64,000 bases of DNA from Amycolatopsis antarctica (GCF_002262875.1 NZ_NKYE01000010.1:1-64000), one strand, 5' to 3'. Positions 14,535 to 24,946 are shown, counted from the stretch's first letter. Notes: generated from the sequence alone by a model not told the origin. Numbers and translations are program-made.

Positions 14535-17500
14535 ATGCGGTTAGCGACCTCTTCCCGGACGGACACCCGTGATCAGGGTGACGAGCCGTCCGACACCACA
14601 CCGGGAGACGACGACACCCCGCGGTCTCGAAACCAGTTCTGGCGCCGACTCGCCACCGTGCTGGGACTCGTGGCCGCCGCGTGCGCCGTCGCCTTCCCAT
14701 TCCTGCCCGTAGTCCAGGACACGGCCAAGATCGTCTGGCCGAACGGCGGCGAGATCAAGCCGGTCAACGCGCCGCTGACCTCGTACTGGGCACAGGACAT
14801 GCAGGTGCGGATCCCCTGCGCCACAACGCAGTCCCTGGACTCACGGTCCACCGGCTCGGCACAGTTGTTCTCCACGATCCCGGCCGCCCGGTCCGAAGAG
14901 GGCGCGGGCATGCAGATCCGCGTGGACGACGGGATGATCTTCGCCTTCAGCCGCGGCGAGCAGATCGTCCGCGCTCCCCTGCCCGCACAGGGCTGTGACA
15001 TCACCGTCGCCTCGGACGCGAAACGCACCACCGTCAACGTCGGCGGCGTCCCCGTGTCGGACCAGGACGGCGACGTCCGGCCCCGGGTGATCGGCATCTA
15101 CTCCGAGATCACCGCGGTCGACGCGGAGGTGGACGGCCTCGACGTCTCGATCACCCCGGACACGCGCTACCAGTCCTCACCGACCGGCTGGAAGATCGCG
15201 GTCGCGATCATCGGCCTGCTCGCCCTGGTCGGCTGCCTGATCTCGGTGTACCGGCTCGACTCGGGGGTGGCCCGCCGCGCGCCGCGCTGGGCGCCGATCG
15301 GCTGGTGGCGGCTCACCGGCCGCGACGTCACGGTCATTGCCGCACTGGGTGCCTGGGTGTTCATCGGCCCGGTCACCTCGGACGACGGCTACATCCTCAC
15401 CATGGCCAGGGCCACCGAGGACACCGGTTACCTGCCGAACTACCACCGCTGGTTCGGGGTGGCCGAGGCGCCGTTCGGCTGGTTCTACCACGTCTACGAG
15501 ATGATGGCGCACGTCAGCACGGTCCCGCCGTGGATCAGGCTGCCGTCGTTCCTGCTCGGCGTACTGAGCTGGCTGCTGATCAGCCGCGAGGTGATGCCCC
15601 GGCTGGGCAAGGACATCCGCAGCAGCCGGGCAGCGGGCTGGGCCGCCGCGGTGGTCTTCCTCGTCTGGTGGATGCCGTTCAACAACGGCACCCGGCCGGA
15701 GCCCGTCGCCGCCGTCGGCTCGCTGATCGCGATCTGCGCGGTGGAGCGGACGCTGGTGACCCGGCGAATGCTGCCGCTGTGCCTCGGCCTGCTGGCGGCC
15801 GCGCTGACGCTGGCCGCGACGCCGACCGGGCTGATCGCCGTCGCCCCCTTCCTGGTCGCCGCGAAACCGCTGTTTCAGCTCCTGCGCCAGCGGGCACGGG
15901 AGGGCTGGCTGCCGGTGCTCGGGCCGATCCTCGGCGCCGGGCTGACCGTGCTGCTCGTCGTGTTCGCCGACCAGACCTTCGCCACCGTCACCGAGGCCAC
16001 CCGCCTGCGCACCCAGGTCGGCCCGAACCTGGCATGGTTCGAGGAGCTGGCCCGCTACCAGCTCCTGTTCGAGAACTCCGCCGACGGCTCGCTCACCCGC
16101 CGCTTCCCGGTGCTGCTGCTGATCCTGTGCACCGGCGCCTGCATGGTGGTGCTGCTGCGCCGCGGCCGGATCCAGGGTGCGGCACTCGGACCGAGCCGCA
16201 GGCTGATCGGCACGGTCGCGCTGTTCTTCCTGCTGCTGGCGCTGACCCCGACGAAGTGGACGCACCACTTCGGCGCGTTCGCCGCGGTCGGGGCCGCGAT
16301 GGCGGCGTTGACGGCACTGGCCGTCAGTTCGACCGTGCTGCGGTCGAAACGCAACCAGGCGGGGTTCGTGTCGGGGCTGCTCGTGGTGGCCGCGTTCGCG
16401 GCAACCGGCCCGAACGCGTACTGGTTCGTCTCCGACATCGGCGTCCCGTGGTTCGACAAGGCCCCCTCGATCGGTGGCATCGGCGTGTCGACCGTGCTGT
16501 TGATCGGCGCGGCGATCGCCGGGATCATCGCGTTCGTCGAGAACGTCCGGATGCACCGGCCCGGTCCGCCGCCCGATCCGCACGAACGGCGCAACCGGGC
16601 ACTGAAGCTCGGCTCGTTGTCCCTGGTGATCGTCTGCGGCATGGTGGCGCTGGCCGAGTTCGCGAGCATGGCCAAGGCGATCCACAAGCAGCGCGGCAGC
16701 TACAGCCTCGGCGCCGCCAACCTGGAACACCTCACCGGCAGCAGTTGCAACCTCTCCGATCACGTGATGGTGGAGCGCGACCCGCTGGCCAGTGTGCTGG
16801 CGGAACTGCCCGACGTCGGTGACGGCGCCGCGCTGAGCGGCTTCCACACCTCGGCGTCCACGAACGGCGACCCGCTGGACAAGCCGCCGCACGGATTCAC
16901 CACCGACGCCGTCCCGATGTGGAGCAGCTACCTCGACTCGGAGACGCCCACCGGACGTTTGCGATCGGGCTGGTACGGGCTGCCCGCCGACCTGTACGGC
17001 GGTCAGGTCGTCATCGCGACGAACACCCTGCCCGGCAAGGCGACGAGCGTGAACCTGGAATTCGGCAGCCAGACCGAGGACGGCATCGCGATCGAGCGCA
17101 GCGTGCCGGTGCTGCGCGACGGCGGCGGTTCCGGTTCCTGGAGCGATGCCCGGTTCAACCTGGGCGACCTGCCGAAGGGCGTCACCATGGTCCGGGTGAC
17201 CGGCGTCGACAACGATCTCACCGAGGACGGCTGGGTGGCCGCCACCGCACCCCGCGTGCCGACGTTCACTTCGCTCACCCAGAAGGTCGGCAACAAGCCC
17301 GTCTACACGGACTGGCCCGCGTCGTTCGTCTACCCCTGCATGCAGCCCGCCTCCACCAGGGACGGGATCTCCGAGGTGCCCGCCTATCGCGTGACGGCCG
17401 GGGACCTGGCCAACGAGGGTGACGTCGCCAGCAACAAGGGCGGCGGGCCGAACGGCTGGCTGGAGGAGGTCGCCGACCAGCCGGAGGTGCCCAGCTTCCT

Positions 17501-17660
17501 GCAGGGCGCACCGAGCCAGCCGTGGGGCAAGCTGCTGGAGATCGACCCGTACACCGAGGGAGAGGAACCCACGGTCGTGCGCGATCGCGTGGTCCGTCCC
17601 GGCTGGTGGTCACCCGGCCCCGGACCGTCCCAGGCCGACGGCAAGAACCCCACCCGCTGA
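14535..17660 (+). CDS. Arabinosyltransferase of the EmbA/B/C family
   Basis: Emb proteins are GT-C fold membrane transferases that add arabinofuranose from decaprenyl-phosphoryl-arabinose to arabinogalactan or lipoarabinomannan. The 1041-residue protein has an N-terminal helix (VLGLVAAACAVAFPFLP), then VWPNGGEIKPVNAPL typical of the first periplasmic domain. The loop VTSDDGYILTMAR carries the Asp pair of the GT-C active site. A run of about a dozen further hydrophobic helices spans residues ~220-720. A large C-terminal extracytoplasmic carbohydrate-binding region follows. The family is specific to arabinogalactan-making actinobacteria, so it is a good lineage marker. The ATG at 14535 was chosen by family length; no strong ribosome site is seen. 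Which Emb paralogue it is cannot be told by eye. Confidence 0.9.
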   Translation: MRLATSSRTDTRDQGDEPSDTTPGDDDTPRSRNQFWRRLATVLGLVAAACAVAFPFLPVVQDTAKIVWPNGGEIKPVNAPLTSYWAQDMQVRIPCATTQSLDSRSTGSAQLFSTIPAARSEEGAGMQIRVDDGMIFAFSRGEQIVRAPLPAQGCDITVASDAKRTTVNVGGVPVSDQDGDVRPRVIGIYSEITAVDAEVDGLDVSITPDTRYQSSPTGWKIAVAIIGLLALVGCLISVYRLDSGVARRAPRWAPIGWWRLTGRDVTVIAALGAWVFIGPVTSDDGYILTMARATEDTGYLPNYHRWFGVAEAPFGWFYHVYEMMAHVSTVPPWIRLPSFLLGVLSWLLISREVMPRLGKDIRSSRAAGWAAAVVFLVWWMPFNNGTRPEPVAAVGSLIAICAVERTLVTRRMLPLCLGLLAAALTLAATPTGLIAVAPFLVAAKPLFQLLRQRAREGWLPVLGPILGAGLTVLLVVFADQTFATVTEATRLRTQVGPNLAWFEELARYQLLFENSADGSLTRRFPVLLLILCTGACMVVLLRRGRIQGAALGPSRRLIGTVALFFLLLALTPTKWTHHFGAFAAVGAAMAALTALAVSSTVLRSKRNQAGFVSGLLVVAAFAATGPNAYWFVSDIGVPWFDKAPSIGGIGVSTVLLIGAAIAGIIAFVENVRMHRPGPPPDPHERRNRALKLGSLSLVIVCGMVALAEFASMAKAIHKQRGSYSLGAANLEHLTGSSCNLSDHVMVERDPLASVLAELPDVGDGAALSGFHTSASTNGDPLDKPPHGFTTDAVPMWSSYLDSETPTGRLRSGWYGLPADLYGGQVVIATNTLPGKATSVNLEFGSQTEDGIAIERSVPVLRDGGGSGSWSDARFNLGDLPKGVTMVRVTGVDNDLTEDGWVAATAPRVPTFTSLTQKVGNKPVYTDWPASFVYPCMQPASTRDGISEVPAYRVTAGDLANEGDVASNKGGGPNGWLEEVADQPEVPSFLQGAPSQPWGKLLEIDPYTEGEEPTVVRDRVVRPGWWSPGPGPSQADGKNPTR

Positions 17661-17668
17661 CCCCACCC

Positions 17669-17778
17669 CGTGTCACGCGCTACGGCACCCCGTGTCGGGC
17701 GCAACGGCAGGCCGTGTCGGGCGCTACGGCAGGCCGTGTCACGCGCAACGGCAGGCCGTGTCGGGCGCTACGCCAGGC
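17669..17778 (+). repeat. 22-bp repeat array 1 (five units)
   Basis: Copies of CGTGTC recur exactly every 22 bp at 17669, 17691, 17713, 17735 and 17757. A unit reads CGTGTCGGGCG or CGTGTCACGCG, then CTACGGC or CAACGGC, then ACCC or AGGC. The first unit starts 9 bp after the stop of the arabinosyltransferase, on the same strand. The same repeat recurs at 25468 and, inverted, at 40885-40984. There are no CRISPR-like unique spacers. No gene is present in 17661-17982. Confidence 0.9.
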
Positions 17779-17933
17779 CGAGCACCGCTGCCGTCCCCGT
17801 CCGACGGTTCGGCGGCTCCGCACGACCCGGCGCGGGCCGTCGAACCGCACATCGCCACACCCGGCGGACAGCGACCAAGCCGGGCATCCGATAACGAAAT
17901 CACCGTCCTCTTTGATGTATCCCTGCGGCACGA

Positions 17934-17951
17934 TGTAGCACAATTGCTACA
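17934..17951. promoter_or_regulatory. Candidate operator of the ABC transporter operon
   Basis: A perfect inverted repeat TGTAGCA-CAAT-TGCTACA lies 31 bp before the ATG of the ABC ATPase gene, in an AT-richer patch. Its position suits a repressor site overlapping the promoter. The obvious candidate ligand is the small XRE regulator encoded as the third gene of this operon. The link is inferred from location only. Confidence 0.6.
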
Positions 17952-17982
17952 TTCGGCAGCACATCGAAGATGGGGGTGACAC

Positions 17983-18966
17983 ATGACGGTCCATACGGCA
18001 GACGCCGACGGCAGGAGCGGTCCGGCCGCGACGTCCGGGAGCCCGTCGACGGACGGCCCGGTGATCGACGTCAACGATCTCCGCATGCGGTACGGCACCA
18101 ACGACGTGCTCAACGGGGTCAGCTTCACCGCACGACGGGGCGAGATCCTGGCCCTGCTGGGGCCGAACGGCGCGGGCAAAACGACGACGATCGAGATCCT
18201 CGAAGGATTCCGGATGCGCTCGGCAGGCGAGGCACGGGTACTCGGGACCGATCCGGCGCAGGGCGGGGAGGAGTGGCGGGCCGGACTCGGCGTGGTGCTG
18301 CAGTCGTGGCGCGACCACGCCAAGTGGCGGGTGCGCGAACTGCTGCACCACCTCGGCACCTTCTACACGCCCTACGCCACCGAGCAGTCGCCGCGACCGT
18401 GGGACGCCGACGAACTGGTCGCCGCGGTGGGGCTGACCGCGCACGCGAACAAGAAGGTGATGAGCCTGTCCGGCGGTCAGCGCAGGCGGCTCGACGTGGC
18501 GATCGGCATCGTCGGCAGGCCGGAGGTGCTGTTCCTGGACGAGCCGACGGTCGGCTTCGACCCGGAGGCACGCCGGGAGTTCCACGATCTGGTGCACCGT
18601 CTCGCCGACGAGCGCACCACGATCCTGCTCACGACGCACGACCTCGACGAGGCGGAGAAGCTGGCCGATCGGATCCTGATCCTCGCCGGCGGGCGGATCA
18701 TCGCCGACGGTTCGGCGGACGAGCTCTCCCGGAAGATGTCCACCGGCGCCGAGGTGCGCTGGGCCCGGGACGGGCAGCGGTTCGTGCACACCACCACCGA
18801 GGCCACACCGTTCGTCCGGGAGCTGTTCGCCCAGCACGGCGACGGTATCGAGGATCTGGAGGTCCGGCGCGCCAGCCTGGAGGACACGTACATGGCGATG
18901 GTGCAGCAGCACGAGGCCGGCGACACCGAGGCCGCCGCGCGCGAGTTCGAGGAGGTCGGCGGATGA
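17983..18966 (+). CDS. ABC transporter ATP-binding protein
   Basis: This is a 327-residue ATPase of the ABC-2 (drug/polysaccharide exporter) type. It has Walker A LLGPNGAGKTTTIEIL, a Q-loop near VLQSWRDHAKW, signature LSGGQRRRLDVAIG, Walker B VLFLDEPTVGFDP and switch His in LLTTHDLDEAEKL. A C-terminal ~90-residue extension follows, as in DrrA-like exporters. It powers the permease that starts within its own stop codon (ATGA overlap at 18963). GGGGGTG precedes the start. The substrate is unknown; this family commonly exports drugs, lipids or natural products. It is the first gene of a three-gene operon with its own upstream operator. Confidence 0.92.
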   Translation: MTVHTADADGRSGPAATSGSPSTDGPVIDVNDLRMRYGTNDVLNGVSFTARRGEILALLGPNGAGKTTTIEILEGFRMRSAGEARVLGTDPAQGGEEWRAGLGVVLQSWRDHAKWRVRELLHHLGTFYTPYATEQSPRPWDADELVAAVGLTAHANKKVMSLSGGQRRRLDVAIGIVGRPEVLFLDEPTVGFDPEARREFHDLVHRLADERTTILLTTHDLDEAEKLADRILILAGGRIIADGSADELSRKMSTGAEVRWARDGQRFVHTTTEATPFVRELFAQHGDGIEDLEVRRASLEDTYMAMVQQHEAGDTEAAAREFEEVGG

Positions 18967-19814
18967 ACTCCACCATGACGGCCCTGCGTCCGGGATTCCG
19001 GCGGGGCATGATCGAACTGCGTCAGACGTTCACCAACGGTCAGGACCTGTTCGGTCAGTTCTTCTGGCCGGCGATCATGATCGTCGTGATGCTTTTCCTG
19101 CGGGACAACCAGTTCGAGGGCGTACCGCTGAACGTCGCGAGTTTCGCCCTGCCGAGCGTGCTGGGCATGAACATCGGCTTCACCGGCCTGACCTACCTGG
19201 CGCAGTTGCTGACGGTGGAACGCGAGGACGGCACGCTGCTGCGGGCGAAGGCCGTGCCGAACGGCATGTCCGGGTACCTGATCGGCAAGATCGTCACCGT
19301 CTCGGGCATCACGCTGATCGGTGTCCTGATCATCCTCATCCCGGGGGTGATCCTGTTCGACGGTCTGGCGCTGAACAGCGTCGGCTCCTGGCTGACCTTC
19401 GCCTGGGTGACGTTGCTCGGCCTGGTCGCCACCCTGCCGATCGGCGCGGTGATCGGTTCGCTGATGAAGAGTCCACGCTCGCTGGGGCTGATCATGCTGC
19501 CGCTGATGGGGCTGGTGGGAGTCTCGGGCATCTTCTTCCCGCTCTCCTCGCTGCCGGAGTGGCTGCAGATCGTGGCGCAGATCCTGCCGATCTACTGGCT
19601 CGGCCTCGGTATGCGCTCGGCGATGCTGCCCGACCAGGCCGTGATGATCGAGATCGGCGAGTCCTGGCGGCACCTGGAGACCCTGGGCGTGCTGGGTGTC
19701 TGGGCGATCGTCGGACTGACGCTGGCACCGATGGTGCTGCGCAGGATGGCACGGCGGGAGTCCGGTTCGAGCGTGGCGGCGCGCCGCGAGAAGGCCCTGC
19801 AACGTGTCGGGTGA
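18963..19814 (+). CDS. ABC-2 type transporter permease
   Basis: The 283-residue protein has six hydrophobic segments in the ABC-2 arrangement, for example FFWPAIMIVVMLFL, ITLIGVLIILIPGVILF, LTFAWVTLLGLVATLPIG and LGLIMLPLMGLVGVSGIFF. The conserved loop REDGTLLRAKAVPNGM and the motif FPLSSLPEWLQIVAQILP place it with DrrB-like permeases. It partners the preceding ATPase, with which it overlaps by 4 bp. The last 11 bp overlap the XRE regulator gene. It acts in the cytoplasmic membrane; the exported substrate is unknown. Confidence 0.9.
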   Translation: MNSTMTALRPGFRRGMIELRQTFTNGQDLFGQFFWPAIMIVVMLFLRDNQFEGVPLNVASFALPSVLGMNIGFTGLTYLAQLLTVEREDGTLLRAKAVPNGMSGYLIGKIVTVSGITLIGVLIILIPGVILFDGLALNSVGSWLTFAWVTLLGLVATLPIGAVIGSLMKSPRSLGLIMLPLMGLVGVSGIFFPLSSLPEWLQIVAQILPIYWLGLGMRSAMLPDQAVMIEIGESWRHLETLGVLGVWAIVGLTLAPMVLRRMARRESGSSVAARREKALQRVG

Positions 19815-20046
19815 GGCGATCTACAACCGCATCGCGATGCTCCGCTCCGAGCGGGGCATCTCGCGGCGGCAGCTCGCCGAAGCGCTGGGAGTGCACTACC
19901 AGACGATCGGTTACCTGGAACGTGGCGAGTACAGCCCCAGCCTGCACCTGGCGCTGCGGATCGCGGAGTACTTCGAGGTCGCGGTGGAGGTCATCTTCTC
20001 CACCGCGCCCTTCCCCCGCATCGGCGCGGCCGAGCGTTCGGCCTGA
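19804..20046 (+). CDS. Small XRE-family transcriptional regulator
   Basis: The 80-residue protein is little more than a helix-turn-helix: IAMLRSERGISRRQLAEALG, then VHYQTIGYLERGEYSPSLHLA, then a closing helix. Cro/C1-type proteins of this size usually bind DNA as dimers. It starts at a GTG inside the permease gene, so its translation is coupled to the transporter. The position suggests that it controls the operon, perhaps through the inverted repeat at 17934-17951. No ligand-binding domain is attached. Confidence 0.88.
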   Translation: MSGEAIYNRIAMLRSERGISRRQLAEALGVHYQTIGYLERGEYSPSLHLALRIAEYFEVAVEVIFSTAPFPRIGAAERSA

Positions 20047-20065
20047 CCCGCCGGGGCGTTCGTGG

Positions 20066-20488
20066 TCAGCGTCGTTCGCAGCGGCGTTTGAGTGATCGCG
20101 CCTCGGTCTCGACGTGCCTGCGCGTCAGGCCGGTGAGGAACATCCCGGCGAGTGGCGCCAGTAGGCCACGTTGCTCGATCCCGAGCCGGACGGTGACCCC
20201 GCCGTCCGACTCGGCGACCAGCCGGTGGAAGCCGAAGGTGCGCACCCCGGGGCTGTGGGTGAACCAGGTGAACGACTTGTGCCGCTGGAAGTCGGTGACC
20301 CGCCAGACGGTGGCGGGCAGGCCGGGCTGCTTGATCCGCACCTGGGAACCGAGACCGAACGGGCCGTCGTCCAGACGCCGTACCGCGGTGACCGAGTCGG
20401 TCCACTCCGGCCAGCGTTCGACGTCGATCATCACCTGCCAGACGACGCCGGCCGCGGCCTCGACCTGCCGCGACACCTCGTGCTCCAC
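20066..20488 (-). CDS. SRPBCC (START-like) superfamily protein
   Basis: The chosen GTG follows GGGGGAGGG and gives 140 residues; ATGs at 20512 and 20569 would lengthen it. The start [19 protein letters not shown] and the WPEWTDSV segment are typical of the polyketide cyclase/dehydrase-like SRPBCC family. [13 protein letters not shown] and the [17 protein letters not shown] strand pair follow. The fold makes a hydrophobic ligand pocket. Family members range from lipid carriers to cyclases, and many have no known function. It is convergent with the ABC/XRE operon and has no biosynthetic neighbours, so the function is left open. Confidence 0.75.
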   Translation of the reverse strand: MEHEVSRQVEAAAGVVWQVMIDVERWPEWTDSVTAVRRLDDGPFGLGSQVRIKQPGLPATVWRVTDFQRHKSFTWFTHSPGVRTFGFHRLVAESDGGVTVRLGIEQRGLLAPLAGMFLTGLTRRHVETEARSLKRRCERR

Positions 20489-20632
20489 GCCTGCCCTCCC
20501 CCGTTGGCTCATGCCCCTGCACGACGCATCTGCACGTGCGCCGTCATGGTGCATGGTGCACTCTGTCAAACCGTCACCACAGTGAGCAAGATCCGACCGG
20601 CCCTATTTCCTCCAGGTCACGCCCGGCGGCGG

Positions 20633-22330
20633 TCAGGAGCAGACCGCGCCCTGAGCGGCCGAACCCACCAGCCGGGCGTACTTGCTCAGCACCCCGGTGC
20701 GGCGGGTGAGCTCGGGCGGCGTCCAGCCGTCCGCCCTGCGCCGCAATTCCGCCTCGTCGACGAGCACGTCGAGGGTGCTCGCCTCCATGTCCAGGACGAT
20801 CCGGTCGCCGTCGCGGACGAACGCGATCGGGCCGCCGTGGGCGGCCTCCGGCGCCACGTGACCGATGCACAGGCCCGTGGTGCCACCGGAGAAGCGGCCG
20901 TCGGTGAGCAGCAGGACGTCCTTGCCGAGGCCCGCGCCCTTGATCGCCCCGGTGACCGCCAGCATCTCCCGCATCCCCGGACCGCCACGCGGTCCCTCGT
21001 AGCGGATCACCACGACGTCCCCCTGCCGCAGCGAGGACAGCGCGTCCATCGCCGCCTGCTCCCCGTCGAAGACCCGGGCGGTTCCCTCGAAGCGGGTGGA
21101 GTCGAAGCCCGCGCTCTTCACCACGGCCCCCTCCGGGGCGAGCGAGCCGTGCAGGATGGTGATCCCGCCCGTCGGGTGGATGGGGTCGGCCAGCGTGCGC
21201 ACCACCTCACCGTCCAGCCCGGGCGGTGCCAGTTCGTCGAGGTTCTCGGCGAGGGTGCGACCGGTGACGGTGAGACAGTCGCCGTGCAGCAAACCGGCGT
21301 CCAGCAACGCTTTCAGCACCACCGGCACGCCGCCGACGCGGTCGACGGCGGTCATCACGTGCCTGCCGAACGGTTTCACGTCGGCGAGGTGCGGCACCCG
21401 CTCGCCGATCCGGGTGAAGTCGTCCAGGGTCAGCTCCACCTCCGCCTCGTGCGCGATCGCCAGCAGGTGCAGGACCGCGTTCGTGGAGCCGCCCAGTGCC
21501 ATCACGACGGCGATCGCGTTCTCGAACGCCTCGCGGGTCAGGATGTCGCGCGCGGTGATTCCCTTGCGCAGCAAGCCGATCACCGCCTCGCCACTGGCAC
21601 GGGCGTAGCCGTCGCGGCGGCGGTCGGCCGAGGGCGGGCTGGCCGAACCGGGCAGCGACATGCCCAGCGCCTCGGCGGCGCAGGCCATCGTGTTGGCCGT
21701 GTACATGCCGCCGCAGGCGCCCTCGCCGGGACAGATCGCGCGTTCGATCTTGTCCACCTGCTCACGGGAGATCAGTCCGCGGGCGCACGCCCCGACGGCC
21801 TCGAAGGCATCGATGATCGTCACCTCGCGGCCGTCGACGGTGCCCGGCATGATCGAGCCCGCGTAGAGGAACACCGAGGCCACGTCCAGGCGCGCGGCGG
21901 CCATCAGCATGCCGGGCAGGCTCTTGTCGCAGCCGGCCAGCAGGATCGAGCCGTCCAGGCGCTCGGCCTGCATGACCGTTTCCACGGAGTCCGCGATCAC
22001 CTCCCGGGAGACCAGCGAGAAATGCATGCCCTCGTGGCCCATGGAGATGCCGTCCGAAACGGAGATGGTGCCGAACTCCATGCCGAAGCCGCCGCCCGCC
22101 GCGACCCCCTGCTTGCTCGCCTGCGCGAGACGCTGCAGGGACAGGTTGCACGGGGTGATCTCGTTCCACGAGGACGCGATGCCGATCTGCGGCTTGGCGA
22201 AGTCCTCGTCGCCCATGCCGACCGCGCGCAGCATCCCCCGTGCCGCCGCCCGTTCCAGGCCGTCGGTGACCTCACGGCTGCGCGGCTTGAGGTCGTGGGA
22301 GTTACCTGGCGTTTCTCCGTGGCCCGTCAT
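20633..22330 (-). CDS. ilvD: Dihydroxy-acid dehydratase
   Basis: IlvD dehydrates 2,3-dihydroxy-isovalerate and -methylvalerate to the 2-oxoacids of valine and isoleucine synthesis. The 565-residue length is standard. Cluster and metal ligands are seen in [18 protein letters not shown] and [16 protein letters not shown]. The C-terminal [19 protein letters not shown] carries the catalytic-loop serine region. The start MTGHGETPG was taken as the first ATG after the divergent region; the frame runs on upstream antisense to tex but without coding sense. It is divergent from tex, with about 150 bp between them. No other ilv genes are adjacent, which is common for ilvD. Confidence 0.95.
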   Translation of the reverse strand: MTGHGETPGNSHDLKPRSREVTDGLERAAARGMLRAVGMGDEDFAKPQIGIASSWNEITPCNLSLQRLAQASKQGVAAGGGFGMEFGTISVSDGISMGHEGMHFSLVSREVIADSVETVMQAERLDGSILLAGCDKSLPGMLMAAARLDVASVFLYAGSIMPGTVDGREVTIIDAFEAVGACARGLISREQVDKIERAICPGEGACGGMYTANTMACAAEALGMSLPGSASPPSADRRRDGYARASGEAVIGLLRKGITARDILTREAFENAIAVVMALGGSTNAVLHLLAIAHEAEVELTLDDFTRIGERVPHLADVKPFGRHVMTAVDRVGGVPVVLKALLDAGLLHGDCLTVTGRTLAENLDELAPPGLDGEVVRTLADPIHPTGGITILHGSLAPEGAVVKSAGFDSTRFEGTARVFDGEQAAMDALSSLRQGDVVVIRYEGPRGGPGMREMLAVTGAIKGAGLGKDVLLLTDGRFSGGTTGLCIGHVAPEAAHGGPIAFVRDGDRIVLDMEASTLDVLVDEAELRRRADGWTPPELTRRTGVLSKYARLVGSAAQGAVCS

Positions 22331-22480
22331 GTCCCGATGATGCACCACATACCCGGAGTCCGCGGCCCGGCGCGGCCAGGGAGAATGCGCATTCCGGAAC
22401 GAGCCCTGCGCGGCGGGGGAACAGTGTGGAACGCGGCGTCCCACCAGGGGTGGCGGGACGCGGACGGAGGGTGGTTGACG

Positions 22481-24946
22481 GTGTCGGTCGCACAGTCGGT
22501 GAACCAGCGCATCGCCGAGGAACTCGGCGTACGCGAGGGTCAGGTACGCGCCGCGGTGGAGTTGCTGGACGGCGGGTCGACGGTGCCGTTCATCGCCCGC
22601 TACCGCAAGGAAGTGACCGGCACACTCGACGACGCCCAGCTCCGCGCGCTGGAGGAACGCCTGCGCTACCTGCGTGAACTGGACGAGCGGCGCACCGCGA
22701 TCCTGGAGTCCATCCGCGAACAGGGCAAGCTCGACGACGCACTTGAGGCCCGGATCAGGGCCGCCGACTCGAAGGCCCGCCTCGAGGACATCTACCTGCC
22801 GTTCAAGCAGAAGCGGCGGACGAAGGCGCAGATCGCCCGCGAGGCAGGGCTGGAACCGCTCGCCGACGGCCTGCTCGGCGACCCGTCCGTGGAGCCGAAG
22901 GCGGCCGCCGCCGCGTTCGTCAACCCCGGGGCCGAAGGTGACCTGGCGGTCGCCGACGCCGAGGCCGCGCTCACCGGGGCCAGGGCGATCCTGGTCGAAC
23001 GCTTCGCCGAGGACGCCGACCTGATCGGTGAACTGCGCGAGACCATGTGGAAGAAGGGCAGGCTCGCGTCGAAGGTGCGCGCGGGCAAGGAGACCGAGGG
23101 CACGAAGTTCGCCGACTACTTCGAGTTCGACGAGCCCTTCCCGAAGCTGCCCTCGCACCGGGTGCTGGCGATGTTCCGCGGGGAGAAGGAGGAGGTGCTC
23201 GACCTGACCGTCGAGCCGCTGCCCGCCCCGCCCGAGGACTCGGCCGCCGCGCAGGGCCCGACCGAGTACGAGACGCGGATCGCCGCCCGCTTCGGCATCG
23301 CCGACCACGGCAGGCCCGCCGACAGGTGGCTGGGCGACACGGTGCGCTGGGCGTGGCGCACGAAGATCCTGCTGCACCTCGGCATCGACGTCCGGATGCA
23401 GCTCCGGCAGGGCGCGGAGGACGAGGCGGTGCGCGTGTTCGCCTCGAACCTGCGGGACCTGCTGCTCGCCGCGCCCGCCGGGACGCGCGCCACGATGGGC
23501 CTCGATCCCGGTTACCGCACCGGGGTGAAGGTCGCCGTCGTCGACGCGACCGGCAAGGTCGTCGCCACCGACACCATCTACCCGCACAAGCCGCAGGGCC
23601 GCTGGGACGAGGCCCTGGTCAGCATCGAGCGGCTGGCCCGCGCGCACGACGTGCAGCTCATCGCGATCGGCAACGGCACGGCGTCCCGGGAGACCGACAA
23701 GCTCGCCGCGGAACTGGTGAAGCTGCGCCCCGAGCTGAAGCTGACGAAGGTGATGGTCTCCGAGGCGGGCGCCTCGGTGTACTCGGCCTCGGCGTTCGCC
23801 TCCCAGGAACTGCCCGAGCTGGACGTCTCGCTGCGCGGCGCCGTGTCGATCGCGCGGCGGCTGCAGGACCCGCTGGCGGAGCTGGTGAAGATCGACCCGA
23901 AGTCCATCGGCGTCGGCCAGTACCAGCACGACCTCGCGGAGTTCAAGCTGTCCCGTTCGCTCGACGCCGTCGTCGAGGACTGCGTGAACGCGGTCGGCGT
24001 GGACGTGAACACCGCGTCCGCTCCCCTGCTCACCCGCGTCTCCGGGATCGGCTCGGGGCTGGCCGAGAACATCGTGCTGCACCGGGACGACAACGGCCCG
24101 TTCCGCACCCGTACCGCGCTGAAGGAGGTCGCGCGGCTCGGCCCGAAGGCGTTCGAGCAGTGCGCGGGCTTCCTGCGGATCAACGGTGACGATCCGCTCG
24201 ACGCGTCCAGCGTGCACCCGGAGGCGTACCCGGTGGTGCGGCGGATCGTGCGGGCGGCCGGTGTGGACACCAAGTCCCTGCTGGGCAACGCCAGGGCGCT
24301 GCGCGACCTGAAGCCGACCGACTTCGTCGACGACACCTTCGGCCTGCCGACGGTCACCGACATCCTGACCGAACTGGAGAAGCCGGGCCGCGACCCGCGG
24401 CCCGAGTTCACCACCGCGACCTTCGCCGACGGCGTCGAGAAGGTCACCGACCTCAAGCCCGGCATGCGGCTGGAGGGCGTGGTCACCAACGTCGCCGCCT
24501 TCGGCGCGTTCGTCGACGTCGGCGTGCACCAGGACGGTCTCGTGCACGTCTCGGCGATGTCGTACGACTACGTCTCGGACCCGCGCGAGGTCGTCAAGCC
24601 GGGCGACGTGGTGAAGGTCAAGGTTCTCGGCGTCGACGTCGACCGCAAGCGCATCTCGCTCACGCTGCGCCTCGACGACGAGGTGAAGGCGAACGGCGAG
24701 GGCGGCGAGAACACCTCCCGGGGCGGCGGACGGCGCGGCCAGGGCGGTCCGCAGGGCGGTCCGCAGGGCGGTCCGCGCGGCGGCGGCCAGCGCGGTGACG
24801 GTCAGCGCGGCGGCGGGCAGCGGGGCGGCGGGCAGCGCAAGGGCGGTGGAGTCCAGGGCGGTCAGGGCGGCGGTCAGGGCGGCGGTTCGGGCGACGGCGG
24901 GGCCATGGCGGACGCGCTGCGGCGCGCCGGTTTCGGGAAAGGCTGA
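22481..24946 (+). CDS. tex: Tex-like S1 RNA-binding transcription accessory protein with Gly-rich tail
   Basis: The 821-residue protein starts at a GTG 10 bp after GGAGG; a TTG at 22475 sits too close to it. The Tex N-terminal helical region includes [18 protein letters not shown]. The YqgF/RNase H-like domain has [17 protein letters not shown] and [16 protein letters not shown]. HhH repeats include [20 protein letters not shown]. An S1 domain runs from [20 protein letters not shown] to [11 protein letters not shown]. After it, a ~60-residue tail is almost entirely Gly, Gln and Arg, with GGPQ and RGGGQ repeats, and then [12 protein letters not shown]. Tex binds nucleic acid and affects transcription and stress survival. 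The tail is an addition to the conserved core. Confidence 0.93.
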   Translation: MSVAQSVNQRIAEELGVREGQVRAAVELLDGGSTVPFIARYRKEVTGTLDDAQLRALEERLRYLRELDERRTAILESIREQGKLDDALEARIRAADSKARLEDIYLPFKQKRRTKAQIAREAGLEPLADGLLGDPSVEPKAAAAAFVNPGAEGDLAVADAEAALTGARAILVERFAEDADLIGELRETMWKKGRLASKVRAGKETEGTKFADYFEFDEPFPKLPSHRVLAMFRGEKEEVLDLTVEPLPAPPEDSAAAQGPTEYETRIAARFGIADHGRPADRWLGDTVRWAWRTKILLHLGIDVRMQLRQGAEDEAVRVFASNLRDLLLAAPAGTRATMGLDPGYRTGVKVAVVDATGKVVATDTIYPHKPQGRWDEALVSIERLARAHDVQLIAIGNGTASRETDKLAAELVKLRPELKLTKVMVSEAGASVYSASAFASQELPELDVSLRGAVSIARRLQDPLAELVKIDPKSIGVGQYQHDLAEFKLSRSLDAVVEDCVNAVGVDVNTASAPLLTRVSGIGSGLAENIVLHRDDNGPFRTRTALKEVARLGPKAFEQCAGFLRINGDDPLDASSVHPEAYPVVRRIVRAAGVDTKSLLGNARALRDLKPTDFVDDTFGLPTVTDILTELEKPGRDPRPEFTTATFADGVEKVTDLKPGMRLEGVVTNVAAFGAFVDVGVHQDGLVHVSAMSYDYVSDPREVVKPGDVVKVKVLGVDVDRKRISLTLRLDDEVKANGEGGENTSRGGGRRGQGGPQGGPQGGPRGGGQRGDGQRGGGQRGGGQRKGGGVQGGQGGGQGGGSGDGGAMADALRRAGFGKG

